From assembly GCF_028554725.1 (NCBI RefSeq), contig NC_071671.1, positions 28,272,001-28,336,000 on the forward strand: a stretch of DNA of 64,000 bases, written 5' to 3'. This document shows, in pieces, positions 1 to 11,473 of this stretch. Every line of letters begins with the position of its first letter. The stretch's first letter is position 1. This stretch comes from Zeugodacus cucurbitae. Lineage: Eukaryota; Arthropoda; Insecta; Diptera; Tephritidae. A program made the translations under genes and the position numbers. Under the pieces are notes generated by a model, which was not told where the DNA came from, did no database searches, and saw only the letters and a program-made list of their open reading frames with translations.

Positions 1-180
1 AGAAAACCGACTGAAACGTAAGAGGCCTTCAGACTTAGCAAGCCAACTGTAGCAGCAAATGCATTTCTCTAATGTTTAGCTTTTAATTTTTTTTTTTTAA
101 CTTATTGGAATTGAATTGTGGTTCGTATTTAATCATTGTATACTAGGTACAATTATAAAAATAAAAAATAAAAAAAAATA
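1..180 (+). mobile_element. 3' tail of a Jockey-type LINE
   Basis: The first bases read ENRLK...SDLAS, then a 3' UTR (tttaatcattgtatactagg) and an A-rich tail. The same order and nearly the same bases occur on the minus strand at 34553-34720, the 3' end of the antisense Jockey LINE. This is therefore a 5'-cut fragment of that family, not an exon of the zinc-finger gene. Confidence 0.8.
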
Positions 181-829
181 TACTGTGGAAGTAAAATATC
201 TTATTTATATGCTTTATTTCACAATTGTTGACAATTGTCCCTAGAATATAAATTTAACTCAACAGGTTTTTATCTGTTTTGAACTGTTATCAGACTGACA
301 TACTTCTGATAAAAATCTGAAAATTACAGAAATATGAAAATGTTCTGTGAAACTGGACAATATTAGTTCTAAAATTTAAAATTTCACGGGTTTGGAGAGT
401 CCATTTTCCAAAATAGTTTTTTGTTATCTTGATATATGTACATGTCCCTAATGTATGAATATAATTTCAGTTTTATTCATTGCTTACTTTGTTTGTGGCA
501 GCCGCTAAGATTGGACGTGTTTTTATGAGTTTTTGAGGTTTTCGTTTGTTAAAGCTCACACGTCATGGCTTAATATACTTATAATACGTATACTGTAACG
601 ATGCCTCCATATTCGCCAGACAAGACTCCGTGTTACCTTTTCCTATTTTTCAAAAAATAAAGAGAACCTTAAAGGCCGTTGTTTTAAAAACGGAAATGGA
701 ATCGCTGAAGGAGCTAAAGACTATCCCAAAAACAGAGTGTGAGAAGGCAACATTTATGTAAATGAATAATTTTTTTTTTTTAAAAAAAGAAAATTACCGA
801 TATTTTTTGAACATACCTCGTATATCTCA

Positions 830-920
830 ATATCAAAATCGTTTAGTTTTAGGTGACACAAACAACCGCTAGGTGAAAAAAACTGTTATACTCCCTTTGC
901 AACTTGTTGTCAGAGTATAA
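830..920 (+). repeat. family A repeat, 3' end fragment
   Basis: The run from cgtttagttttagg through caaccgctaggtgaa to gagtataaaa matches the last ~90 bp of the complete copy at 14104-15243. Confidence 0.65.
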
Positions 921-1909
921 AAATCAAAATTTAAACAAAGATTCCTAAAGATTTAGGAAAATGATTTTTTTTTTTACACGATTTCAAATATATTTTTATA
1001 TTGACTATTTAAAATATATTACATGTGCATGTACATACATATGTATATATGTATATGAAATAATGCGACATTAAATCTATGTATCAACCAATACAAAAGC
1101 CATTATGAAATTGCCAAAAACTCAAAGAACAACGCTGACTGGCGTCTATCATACGTTGACATACAACTAATTACACACAATTGCGGTTTCCCTTAACCAG
1201 CAATTTGCACTTTCATCACTTAATTTTAAGAGAACTGCCAACTTTCCGTAATAATCACTGCAGTCGTGCGTATTATGTCATAAAGGCAGACACAAGTAAA
1301 TGGTGATAAGGGGAAGTATTGGTGAGATGCTGCCGACAAAAGCACATAACCTAACAGATAATTTGTATTTTAAGTGTCGCCACTAGCAATTACATCCTCT
1401 TTAAATTTGCTAAACTCACGCAACGCACAGACATATGTATGTATGTACATACATATGTGCTTATATAAGTAATTTGTATATGCATGTACTATATACTCGT
1501 GACCAATCAAACCAAGGGTTTCATTACCATTGATTAGTGCACGGCACTATAAACGGAATAGCTGCAAACGCTTGCTACTTGATACTGTGTATGTATGTAG
1601 TTTTTGCTGGACTTTTTCTGCATTAACTGTTATGTTTAGTTTAGTGATTCAGACTTGTTGACACAAGCACAGAAGCACGGGTGCATCAATGATAAGTATA
1701 TGCACATTCTCAACACATATATACATATGTGATACATACATACTCGTACATCGCTGCGTATTTTAATTAAATTAATTTCTTGATGCGTCTCCCGCATGAT
1801 TCGTTGAAATTAGATTTCCTGTGTTTTTAGCGCCTTTTAACGAAAGCTTAATAATTAATATGGTGTTAGTTAATAAGGATGTGAGTGACACCCACGCATA
1901 TGCATGTAC

Positions 1910-1913
1910 ATAC

Positions 1914-1944
<31 letters not shown>

Positions 1945-1951
1945 TGTATGT
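1910..1951. repeat. (ATGT)n microsatellite
   Basis: About nine tandem tatg units follow an acatacat half, forming a potential hairpin. The open frame read across it on the minus strand (YIHTYIHTYIH) is only the repeat translated. Confidence 0.9.
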
Positions 1952-2343
1952 AGATACACACAATTAATTGCGTGGGCTGTTTAGTTATTAAATGCGCTTT
2001 CCAAGCAATTAGTAATTAAGTGATTCATGTTCTGGAAATGTGTATGAATCCATTTGTATTTGAAAAAAAAAACGGATATGGAAATTAGATCATTAATTCG
2101 CACTTCTTCAGTTTTGTTTATCTCCACACATACATACGTACATATATATGAAGAATTCAATATTAGTTTATGAAATAGAATGCATTATAAGCATATCGCA
2201 AACAAAGTTTATGTTATATCATACATGTACTTGTAAGCCATGTTGAATGGTCTAAACAGAGTACAAAGGTGATAGAGCCAATTTATAATTATACACATTT
2301 TTAGTATCAGAACTGAAGAAAGAGCATACATACATATACTATA

Positions 2344-2830
2344 CAGTGATCCCCCTTCATTATCTCAGTTAACTCTTTTGCTAACTCCCATTTAATCCTC
2401 AAAATTTTAGAGAGTTAGTGGGAGTTCGTGGCATTTTCGTTGGCAACATTGTTAAACATGGCCGCATACTGACAGCTGTTTTTCAATTAAATGTAAACAA
2501 AAACATACGCATGAAATTTTTTTCTAAAATGGAAGTTCTAATAATAACGTATTTATGTATATTTTTTTAATAATTAGTGATTTTGTACTAGTTTTGCGGC
2601 TAACAACCGAAATATTTGCTTTCTATCCAATTTTATTTCACCAAAATAGAAATATTATTGCCAATCAGCTGTTATGGGACTTTATAACTTGCTTTGCTGC
2701 TGTCTGTCACCCACAAAATTGGAACTGATTAAAAGCGCAGTTAATCGGGAATAACTCTGCCGTCTGTCTAGCCTATAAGTGTCTTAAAAGTCTTGTATGT
2801 TAAGAAGGGGTACAAAAGCGAGGATTACTG
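2344..2830. mobile_element. MITE with CAGTGATCC/GGATTACTG ends, TA flanked, carrying a family B repeat
   Basis: The left end cagtgatccccc and right end ggattactg are inverse copies, and each is flanked by TA, as in the pogo/Tc1 group. The interior from about 2358 to 2780 matches the family B MITE at 25646-26146 (gttaactc...ctaactcccatttaatcc and so on). Whether B inserted into the pogo-like element or they recombined is not resolved. Confidence 0.55.
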
Positions 2831-3129
2831 TATATTAGAAACATATGTAAAATATGAAGGTTTCAGGTTTCTCCATACCTCTAGTTAAGATGTTATTGTA
2901 TCCATTAAGGACATTATAAAGTTGGATATATTTATTGTTGAAGAACAGATCTAATTAAAAAATCTAATTGTGTTTTTCTTAATCGTGAGCTTTAATGGCA
3001 TGAACCTTCATCACCACTCGGTTACAGCGGTCTTAAAAGTAATAAAAAGAAAGTTAACGGTAATTGTCATATTTCGTAGTATTTAAAAAATAAGCTATGT
3101 TAACTGTTAATTTATACCAAATTACAGTA

Positions 3130-3600
3130 ATTGTTGCGTTTGCGGTCATTATATCCATTGTACTCTAATATTTAACGAAAGTCCAAACATTTTCAATAAT
3201 ATTAAGGTCGAGGCTCTGCGCAGCCCACTTGAAATTGAGCATTTTCCTGTTGTGAAATGTAGTCAATAGTTGGAAAACACCGAATAACCACTACAATGGC
3301 ATGGTCTTGTGAATTCTGATATATATATATATATATATTAGTACCAAATATTCAAAATTGAAGTAAGGAAAACTTCCCCAAAAAATCATCATCCGACTCT
3401 GTTTAGCGTCTAAGCTCCATTATTCTTCTTCACACGTGGTAAATGCATAATGGGTTTACTGACCAAGCACTGGAACTAAAATTTAGCCTTATACATATGT
3501 CCACGACAGGCTATAGGATTGAATTTAAGGCAAATGGGAGACATATTGCTTTTTGGTTTCGGCAATATTGACCACTTTATGCACTTCGTAGGTATTTATG
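3130..3600 (-). pseudogene. Tc1-like transposase remnant
   Basis: On the minus strand 3180-3230 reads WAAQSLDLNIIENVW, the Tc1 signature preceding the third catalytic acid (WPAQSPDLNPIEHLW). About 150 bp upstream in the same orientation, SRMMIFWGSF corresponds to GSVMVWGCF. Stops and shifts break the frame. Confidence 0.6.
3318..3339. repeat. (AT)n microsatellite
   Basis: About 11 uninterrupted AT units interrupt the Tc1 remnant. Confidence 0.9.
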
Positions 3601-4103
3601 TTAATTTATTTTAATGTTCTAGGCAATATAGCTTCATTAACTATTATTGCAATGTGATGGTTCGATGTTGCTGCAATATTAACAGGACTTATTGTGTGCT
3701 TTTGTACAACAATCCTTATTAGTCTTCTACATTTTCTTTGATTTATCGCAGGCTTCCGCTCAGTTCACTTTTAACTGTCCACGAAATTTTTTGTCTCCTT
3801 CTTTTTAATTAAATTATCCTTGAAATTCTATAAATTTTAACGAACTCCGAAGCAAAAACACGAGTCTTAAAATTAGTAAAGGGTTCCGATCTAATTACAA
3901 TCGACAATTCCTTTTCGGCATTTTATTTATTAATATTTTACTCAAACCAAATCCAAGGATAAAGGCTAAATTGCGGTTTGTAAATACTTTTGACTGCTAA
4001 GTTCATATGCTTTGTTCTCTGTCAAATGTCCAACCAATCGACCAAAAATATTTCTGAAAAATTTTGTGAGTTTCATAATGAAATATTTGATATTTTTTTG
4101 CAG

Positions 4104-4621
4104 ATATGTACTCAACACATACATCTTCAAACTATTCGCCGTCTGTGTCGGATGGCACCTTAACGCCAAACTCATTAAAAAGTCATGAACACACGATGCC
4201 ATATCTTGCTAACCTACAGACTATGCAATACTTTCCACAGCACGCAGATGTTAGTCGGAATGAAAACCAAACTAAACAAGTAAATATTGACGGCAATGAA
4301 GTGGGTGGTAAAGGAGATGGCAAAACAAATGAAAAAAGTTCGGTGGAGACACTTGACATAACGAAACTTGAAGAAGGCAATGTTATCGCGGATATACAAC
4401 ACAAGAGACAAGCGCGTTTTCATCGGCAGCACCTTTACCACCATGGAGAGTATAACAGTGAGAAACTTGTTACCAAACTGAGAAAAATTGAAAGAGTCGC
4501 GTCAAAGTTTGATAAGTTGACAGGAGACGGCATTAAGGGAAGCAGCGTTGATGGGTCTTATCAATGTCAGTTCTGTGAAAAATCATTTCCGCGGCTTGGC
4601 TATTTAAAAAAACACGAACAG
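4104..4621 (+). CDS. Oaz: Oaz exon: N-terminal region and first half of zinc finger 1
   Basis: The acceptor ttttttgcag precedes 4104 and the donor gtgagt follows 4621. The exon encodes a low-complexity Ser/Thr-rich start, a Lys/Glu-rich middle and the two cysteines of finger 1 (YQCQFCEKSF). Finger 1 is cut after HEQ, and its second histidine comes from the next exon. Intron phase is 0. Confidence 0.88.
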
Positions 4622-7600
4622 GTGAGTGCACGGAATGAAGAGGTATTAATCAATTATTTACATTATGAAAGAATTTCAATTACCTATATCTTGTAAATTT
4701 CGACATAGATGTCTTCAATCATCTTCTTATTACTTGAACATTTGCTTGAATTGTGGACTTATTCATAATTGATGTTTTTTAATCCCTTGATTGATTAATA
4801 CGTATGTTGAGAATTAGCAATTTTTTCAGGGATCAATATGAACTTCTTCTTCTCTAAATATAAACTTCTTAGGATTACTTTAACCCAGAAAAAATAGCAA
4901 TATTTAAAAAATCAGTAAATAAAAAACATGAATGTAAAATTGTAAGTTTACTAAACTTCAATACTTATAATGCGCCAGTAATAGGTAATGTTATTTGTTA
5001 TAAAGATACTATCACTCGCTTCACTCATTCACTTCATTCAGCTCGAATTACTCTTAAATTCTGAGGTCTATTAATTGCTTTTGAGTTCTTGAGAATACTG
5101 GATAGTCTGGAGTTCGTTTTACTGACATTTTCGTTTTGAGATACCTTTAAAAATATGAAAATGTTGATAATTAGAATATCAATTATTTCAATAACGAATA
5201 TATGTAATCTTAATTTCAACATATACCATTACTTTAATAGAGTGTAATTACTAATAATTTAATTAAAACTGTTATTTTATGTCATAAGTTCCTAGTTAGG
5301 TGATCCCATTTGATAGTCTCAAGTTATAAACACGCTTCTCTCATTAACGTGAAATATGCTTAATTATATTATAAAAAAGAATTAGTTTAATAATTTCTTA
5401 CATACATGCATATGTACTTCAACTAACGAGAAAAATTACAGAATTTCTTAGGAATAGTATTATCAAAGAACGAGGCATTGAGTGTATACATATGTATAAG
5501 ATAAAATATATATCAGAATCACAAAGTAACCATTTCATAGTATAAGAGCCGATTTACTACAAAAATTTATATTTGGCATTAAAATCAAACTTTTAAAATT
5601 TGTAAAAATAACCGATATTGAGAAGAGCTACCAAAGTTGGAAAACTTCTTAATATCATACTATCTATGGTGTCTAAGTTAAAATGTCTAGACTCTAGATG
5701 CTTATGCAAATACACAAAACTTATGCAGTGAAAGCTCTACTTGGGGACACATTCAATAAGCGGACCCTTTTATTAACCGAAAAATTGAGGAACCTCGTTT
5801 TATGTTGTGTTTTTAGAACAAATTCCACTCTAACATTATCTTTTATTTTCATTACCTCTCATAAGCGGACGCGGACCTCTCGATTACGGACTACAAACTT
5901 GAATTACTGAACGTAAGTGTAAAGAAAACGGTAAAAATCTCTGATATGGGGACGTGAAGCTCTAATTTACCGACAAGGAAGAACAATAATTGAAATAAGT
6001 AGAGTAACTAATTCTGAAAGCTTGGATGTCTCGTGGAATTATGTGCGAGTGGCTGCTAAAGCTTGATAAAAATTGGCTTTCAGAAAAGAAAAATTTCAAT
6101 ATTTTAACAACCCACTCTGGAGAATAAATTAAAGTTGATCTTTCTACCTGCTAATAGAACACCTATTTGTCCCTCGATCAGGGCATTATATACCATTTTA
6201 CTACAGATGTAATATTATCACACATATTTTGATAAGAGTAGAAGACATTTCAATAAAAAAATTCAAAAACATTTTATATTTTGAACATTGTATGTTTTAC
6301 TAAGACTTGACGTAAATTAAAAACTGTTTTTCACAAAAGTGCGAGTGAAATTTGAAAACATTATCGGCTTTAATAAAACCTTTAAATGAAAATCAATAAA
6401 GTCAGTATTCGGACGACATTTTGTTAATCGTCTAAATTGTTAATAAAAAAAATAATGTCGCCATGTTACTGAGGTACTATCTGATATAGGAACAAGGACA
6501 TAAAGGAATAATGTGCCCACGACGCGGGTCAAATTAAATTAAATTTAAAAATGTTAAGTGTAGACTTTACTGGATTCCAGTACGCCAGAACATGGAAAGT
6601 CAATTTGAAAATTGATTCATAAAACAGAATATTTTTTCAAAACTCTTGCACATATAAATATGTATATACACAAAACACCGTCAGTATCCAGTTGTGGGAG
6701 GTTTCACTGTACATATTTTTTTGTTGAAGGTTATCATGTACTTTACTACAAAAAGTCTGAAAGTCGAAGTTAATTCAATCAAACGAAATAAAATCGGACA
6801 GTAAAATACTTCTTTTCACTAAGTAAATATAGAATATCATGAACAAGGCATACAATGCGTACGCATAATAAGTATAAGCATGAGATGCACCGTCGCTTCA
6901 CCAAGTCTAATGAAATTACGTTTGAAATATATACATTGGCATATATACAAAAAAGCCAAACTCTGGGCAAAAATATTTACTTGTTTAATAAAAACGATCA
7001 TCTTTGCTTCTACAGAAACTTGCTTTGTTGTTGGCAGCGTAGTTAATGGCATGGGATCGCAATTGGGTTCAACTGCATAAACAGCGTTTCTTGGTGCCAT
7101 AGTTATGTTGGAACGACAGCAGTAAAGTGTGCGAGATTCTTATCATTTTGAAATTTTTGCACTGTCAACTTTTGATGTAATTCATCACTTGTTACCTGTT
7201 TGTGTTTGTTTTGACTAGCCGACAGCACCTCCGTTGCTACTACCATTTGTCTCAGCAATATTTTCTGTATTTATGTTCATGTCTTGATGATTTGGTGAGC
7301 AGTTTAAAAAACCATAACCAACACGATAACTTGTTCATATGGTGCAATATGCGTTATGAATCTGCATACAAATTGGCTCATTTTGCGAGTACGTAAGGCG
7401 TTCGCAGTGTCAGCTTTAGCTGGTCTCCACACTGTTCAAAGCGAAAATGCCGCTTAGAACTGCTGCTGAAACTGTGATTCACCACGTGCATACGGTGGTG
7501 TCTTTAAGCTTAGTTTTGCTGAGGTGCATACTAAAGTATTAGTCGAAATATAAGAATTTATACATGTGCTCCATAATTTGTATTTGAGTAATACATACAG

Positions 7601-10600
7601 AAGTAAATATTATGTGTATATATGTATGTATATGACCGCATACACATAAATATAATATGTAAGTAAGTTATTTCACAACTTTTGAGTTGAAATATTCTAT
7701 AATACGTTTATCAACTTTATAATTATAAGTCTAATTTTTTAAAGTGTAAAATTAGATTGTCGCAATTAACATAATTTAAAGGAAGATTCACTAAATTTTC
7801 AAATGTAAAACAGCAGTGTAGAATCCTCCCAAATCCCAAATCTTCTTAAACACAATTTTAATTTCTTATTATTAATTCAGCCATTTTTAATGAAAACTTT
7901 GGAAGAAGAAAATCATTAAAAATGAGTGATGATGCATGAGCTTACGAATTATTTCCTCTATATAAAACTGAAGGGATACGAAGGTCATGTTTCCTATAGA
8001 CTTATATATGTACTTATATTGATTACATAGACAACTAGATCGTATCAATTGCTACATGGTTGTGTTAAATTGGATTCTTTTAGAGTCATGCCGAACATCT
8101 ACCTTTTAAATGCGAATATTGCGCTAGACTATTTAAACACAAGAGGTCCAGAGATCGCCACACCAAACTGCATACTGGAGATCGTCGTTACCGCTGTCCA
8201 CATTGCGAGGCAGCTTTCTCTCGAAGGTAATAGAGATATAGAATTTGAATTTGAGTAGGTAAAACGTATTCTAGTACTCTATTTATGGGCGTTTATGATT
8301 GAATATTTACCTTATTATATATAGTATCTATTATGTTTTTATATGTATAATATTTTTAATTTTAGCGATCATCTCAAAATCCATATGAAAACGCATGATA
8401 ATCAGAAACCATTCCAATGTACTGTGTGCAACCGTGGTTACAATACTGCGGCAGCATTAACTTCGCATATGCAAAACCATAAGAAACAGGCTGCTATTTT
8501 AGCGGCAGGGGGGAATCCGCAATCACTTAATTACAGTCCCCGCTCAAATGGTTCCGTATCCAGTGGTGGAAGTTTCCATAAAAGGCGATATGGCACTTCA
8601 TTAGCTCCAGCTGATAGTAAAACAAATCGATTGGATCAGCCGAAACGACCACGCACTGTCAACCAATTGACATGTAATTATTGCACCAATTCTGAGTTTA
8701 AAACGATCGAGCAGCTTAATGAACATATTCACTCAAAGCATGATCAAGATGTATTTTCGCCAAAGAAACAGACGCCACAGCTCTCTGCTAGTAACACTAT
8801 TTCGGATATGAACCCGTTCAAATTACATTGTGAATATTGTACTATGCAGTTTGGAAATCTTCCCGCATTATTTCAACACATACGCCTCGCACATGTCGAC
8901 CGTTTGGCCAGTCCCAATTCATATTTTGAGCACTTCAATCGTTTGGCTGCATCCGGTACTTTTAGTCCTCGTCTCGTGAGTGACAAGCCAGTTGTAAGAG
9001 AAGATAACGTAACAAATGTGAGCAATATAAAGCTGGAACAGCATTTACCTACGGGAAGTGTACATGCTGAAAAGCAGGAAGATGAGCCCACTGATCTTAG
9101 TCAAAATAAACGACGTTCAACAACGCCGGTGCCACTGCCAGAAGAGTCACCTCAGCCTGATATGTTTTTTTGCAATCAATGTAATGCTGGATTACCTGAT
9201 TTCGATAAGTTTCGGAACCATTTAAAAACACATATAACGCAAGACATAAATCTCATATGCCACCATTGTGGTCTGGCATCACAAGAACAATCGGAACACG
9301 AACGACATGTCATCTCACATTATTTAATAACGAGCTCTGAATATAACTGTGCGGGTAATAAATGTGACAAATCGTTGTCAAAGCCCGAGGAGCTTCAGGC
9401 TCACATGTTGGAGCAGCACGCAATTCCTATGTTCAAGTGTGCTATATGCTCGGAACTCCTTGAGTCGAAAATGGCAATTCAGCTGCATTTTGCTTGTACA
9501 CATTCCATTGAAACGAAAATATTTCGCTGTTCAGCGTGTATGGCAGAGTGTCGTTCGGAGAATGAGTTCAGTGTACACGTCAAATCACATCATCCCGGAC
9601 TAAATGGGCCGATACCAAATTCCCTTCAATGCATGTTTTGCCGCACTGTCTGCTCAAATGAATTGGAGATGCATTTCCATTTAGCCGCACACGCTCGCCA
9701 ATTCCAGTGCCCATCATGCCCGGAAACATTTCATGTAGAATTTCTGTTGGATCGGCACATGCAAAATCATCACACAGGTAATAACAGGTCAACACTACCT
9801 TCGAAAGCTGCATACGAAGAGGTGTCTACGCCATCAAATATGCCAAGTCAAATGAACACACTTTATATGAATGCCTTGATTAGCAAAACGCCGCAAATGC
9901 CGGTTTCAGCTCAAAATAACAACACTAGCGTTCTTGACTACAACACTGCATTTGCGGCACACCTCAATAAGAGCCTTCTCCCTGGACCTAATGCGGTGGC
10001 AACGATCTTGACTGATGATAAGTTTTACAATTCATTGCAAGTCGATACAGGAACAGTGAAGCATCCTGGTCTTATGTACGGCCTTAGTCGCCGATATTTC
10101 GACACAAGCCGAACTTTAATAGAGATGTATGCGCAGCAGAGAATAGAGAAACCAACCATTGCGGAAAACTATTACAGCAGCCCAAAAGCACAGCATTTAA
10201 AGTCCCAAGCTGAGCTAAATCAAGTTCGTTCGTCAGTCGAGTCAAACAATCCAACAACTGTTGTTTCGAACTCTTCAATGGGTTACAGCTGTGATATTTG
10301 CGAACGCAATGATTTCCGCTCGGAAGGAGAGGTTAACTCACATCGTAAAATAGTGCATAACATGAAGACGGGCGTTAGTCTACGTTGCGCTTATTGCTCA
10401 GGAAATTTTAAGTCACGCAGTGAGTTGGAACACCACATGAAGACTTGTCATAATTCTACGGGAAAACACAAATGTCTCATTTGCGATGAAATATTCCCCT
10501 CACCAGCCATATTGGCAGAGCACAAGTTGCAACACTCTAAAGTCGGTCAATCCGGGAAGTGTTCGCACTGCAGCAAACCTTTGGACGATATTGTGGCATT

Positions 10601-11473
10601 TAAGGCACATCTTAGCGAGCACAATAATGAGAGTCAGCTGCCAATGCAATGTATCTGCTGCCGACAATCGCTGCACTCCGATTTCGAGATCAGCTTACAT
10701 GCACAGTAATGATATAACTAAATTGTTTTGAAATATAAATTATAAGTTATTTTTTTTTTAGATTCCATACTAAATCTTCAAACAATCTCGAAAGCGTCTG
10801 TGCGCTTTGCTTGGAGTCTATACCGAATCCAATTAACGGCGAAGCAAAGGTTTGTGACAAATGCTGCCGGAAGCACAAACTTGGCGTAAAACGCTTACGT
10901 AACGACCTCTATGAACGAGCCCCCGAATCTTGCCGAAGCACATTGAAGTTGGAAAGTCGTTGTAATATCTGCAAATTGATCTTACCACGCCCTCAGAAAC
11001 TCCAAGAACACTTGGTTGAACATACATTTGCTGGTTGTGAAGAGCGGGGCTTTAATTGTTACATATGCTCAGCTGTATTTACGGCGCCAAGTGGCTTACT
11101 ATCCCACATGCATGAACATGGGCTGCAGAGCAGGCCCTACGACTGTAATCTATGTAGCGATAAGTTCTTTTTCCGTGCGGAACTGGAACATCATTTACTA
11201 ACCCATGAGAAGCAGGAGTCCTTGTTGGTTGAGTCCAAAAATAAAGAAAAATCTAAAGATAAATTATCGTTCCTAAAAGCAGACGATAACTCCGCGTCCT
11301 ATCTAACTGAGGTTAAAAAGGAAATATTGCCGGTCGATGATAAAAACACCGCAGGAGAAGAGGACGAGTACATCGAAATTGAAAATGTTACTGATGTCCA
11401 GCACGCATATAATAATCCACAGCCAACTTATGCCACATATAAAGAAGGTCTACCAATGGCGGAACTGGAGTAA
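4104..11473 (+). CDS. Oaz: Oaz / ZNF423-ZNF521 family multi-C2H2 zinc-finger protein (5' end not in window)
   Basis: Coding exons are 4104-4621, 8084-8226, 8366-10705 and 10762-11473, all with GT-AG borders and matching phases. They give 1,236 residues from the Met at 4106. About 21 C2H2 fingers are visible: four near residues 152-258, two at about 321-400, seven at 487-690, five at 860-1002 and three at 1065-1148. The block RDRHTKLHTGD..YRCPHC followed by AFSRSDHLKIHMKTH, and the C-terminal KFFFRAELEHH finger, are diagnostic of the ZNF423/ZNF521/Oaz family. Known vertebrate members are nuclear cofactors of EBF/Olf and of BMP-SMAD signalling; the fly gene has a developmental role. A PTDLS motif at residue 461 fits the CtBP-binding PxDLS consensus. 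The exon at 4104 follows a strong acceptor and starts in mid-codon, so earlier exons probably lie outside the window. Initiation at 4106 cannot be excluded, because an in-frame stop lies at 4089. Confidence 0.93.
4622..8083 (+). other. Oaz intron, 3.46 kb
   Basis: The intron between the finger 1 exon and the next coding exon starts gtgagt and ends ttcttttag. It is AT-rich. It holds a decayed pogo/Tigger transposase (about 5735-6480) and a minus-strand open stretch near 6990-7100 (see findings). No other gene is visible. Confidence 0.85.
5735..6480 (+). pseudogene. pogo/Tigger-type element remnant
   Basis: The 5' side has terminal-repeat-like sequence (ataagcggaccctt, attaaccgaaaaattgagg). 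Further on, 6140-6210 reads FLPANRTPIC then LDQGIIYHF after one frame slip, matching the pogo/Tigger DDE signature FLPPNTT...QPMDQGVI. Many stops make it inactive. Confidence 0.55.
8084..8226 (+). CDS. Oaz: Oaz exon: fingers 1 (end), 2 and 3 (start)
   Basis: This 143-nt exon follows acceptor ttcttttag and ends at donor gtaata. Read in phase with the previous exon it gives SHAEHLPFKCEYCARLF and the conserved RDRHTKLHTGD linker, then YRCPHCEAAFSR. It ends two bases into a Ser codon that is completed at 8366. An open frame starting at 8049 is only partly coding. Confidence 0.92.
8366..10705 (+). CDS. Oaz: Oaz exon: fingers 3-18 and PxDLS motif
   Basis: The large central exon is preceded by acceptor aattttag. 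The reading frame stays open to a stop at 10707, but a donor at 10706 (gtaatg) joins it in phase to 10762. The join restores the second histidine of finger 18 (LHAQFH). The exon has two finger clusters separated by Ser/Asn-rich linkers. Finger 9 is unusual, with four residues between its cysteines. Confidence 0.93.
9087..9101 (+). other. PxDLS (PTDLS) CtBP-recruitment motif in Oaz
   Basis: Codons 461-465 read PTDLS, followed by a basic patch (QNKRR), in the linker between fingers 6 and 7. PxDLS is the established docking motif for the co-repressor CtBP. The motif is seen; CtBP binding is inferred. Confidence 0.6.
10762..11473 (+). CDS. Oaz: Oaz last coding exon: fingers 19-21 and acidic C-terminus
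   Basis: A poly-T tract and acceptor ttttttttag define the exon after a 56-nt intron. It encodes a Cys-rich segment (CALCLES...CDKCCRKH), three C2H2 fingers, a Lys-rich linker and an acidic tail (EEDEYIEIENV). It stops with TAA at 11471-11473. Confidence 0.92.

Larger units (their letters stand above)
181..2343. other. AT-rich non-coding stretch upstream of Oaz exons
   Basis: No gene is visible. Contents are a ~90 bp 3' end of the family A repeat at about 830-920 and acatacatatgtatgt-type simple repeats near 1035, 1430 and 1890-1951. It is probably intron or 5' flank of the zinc-finger gene. Confidence 0.5.

Noticed and set aside
1..17. Possible upstream exon of the zinc-finger gene (ENRLK followed by gtaaga in compatible phase)
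   Set aside because: The same residues and following 3' UTR occur in the antisense Jockey LINE at 34553-34720, so this is the LINE ORF2 end. The donor-like gtaaga is coincidental.
1772..1963. Minus-strand open frame with YIHTYIHTYIH
   Set aside because: It is translation of an (ATGT)n microsatellite.
8873..9091. Minus-strand and alternative-frame ORFs over the zinc-finger exons
   Set aside because: They are shadows of the real coding frame, which carries consecutive C2H2 motifs.
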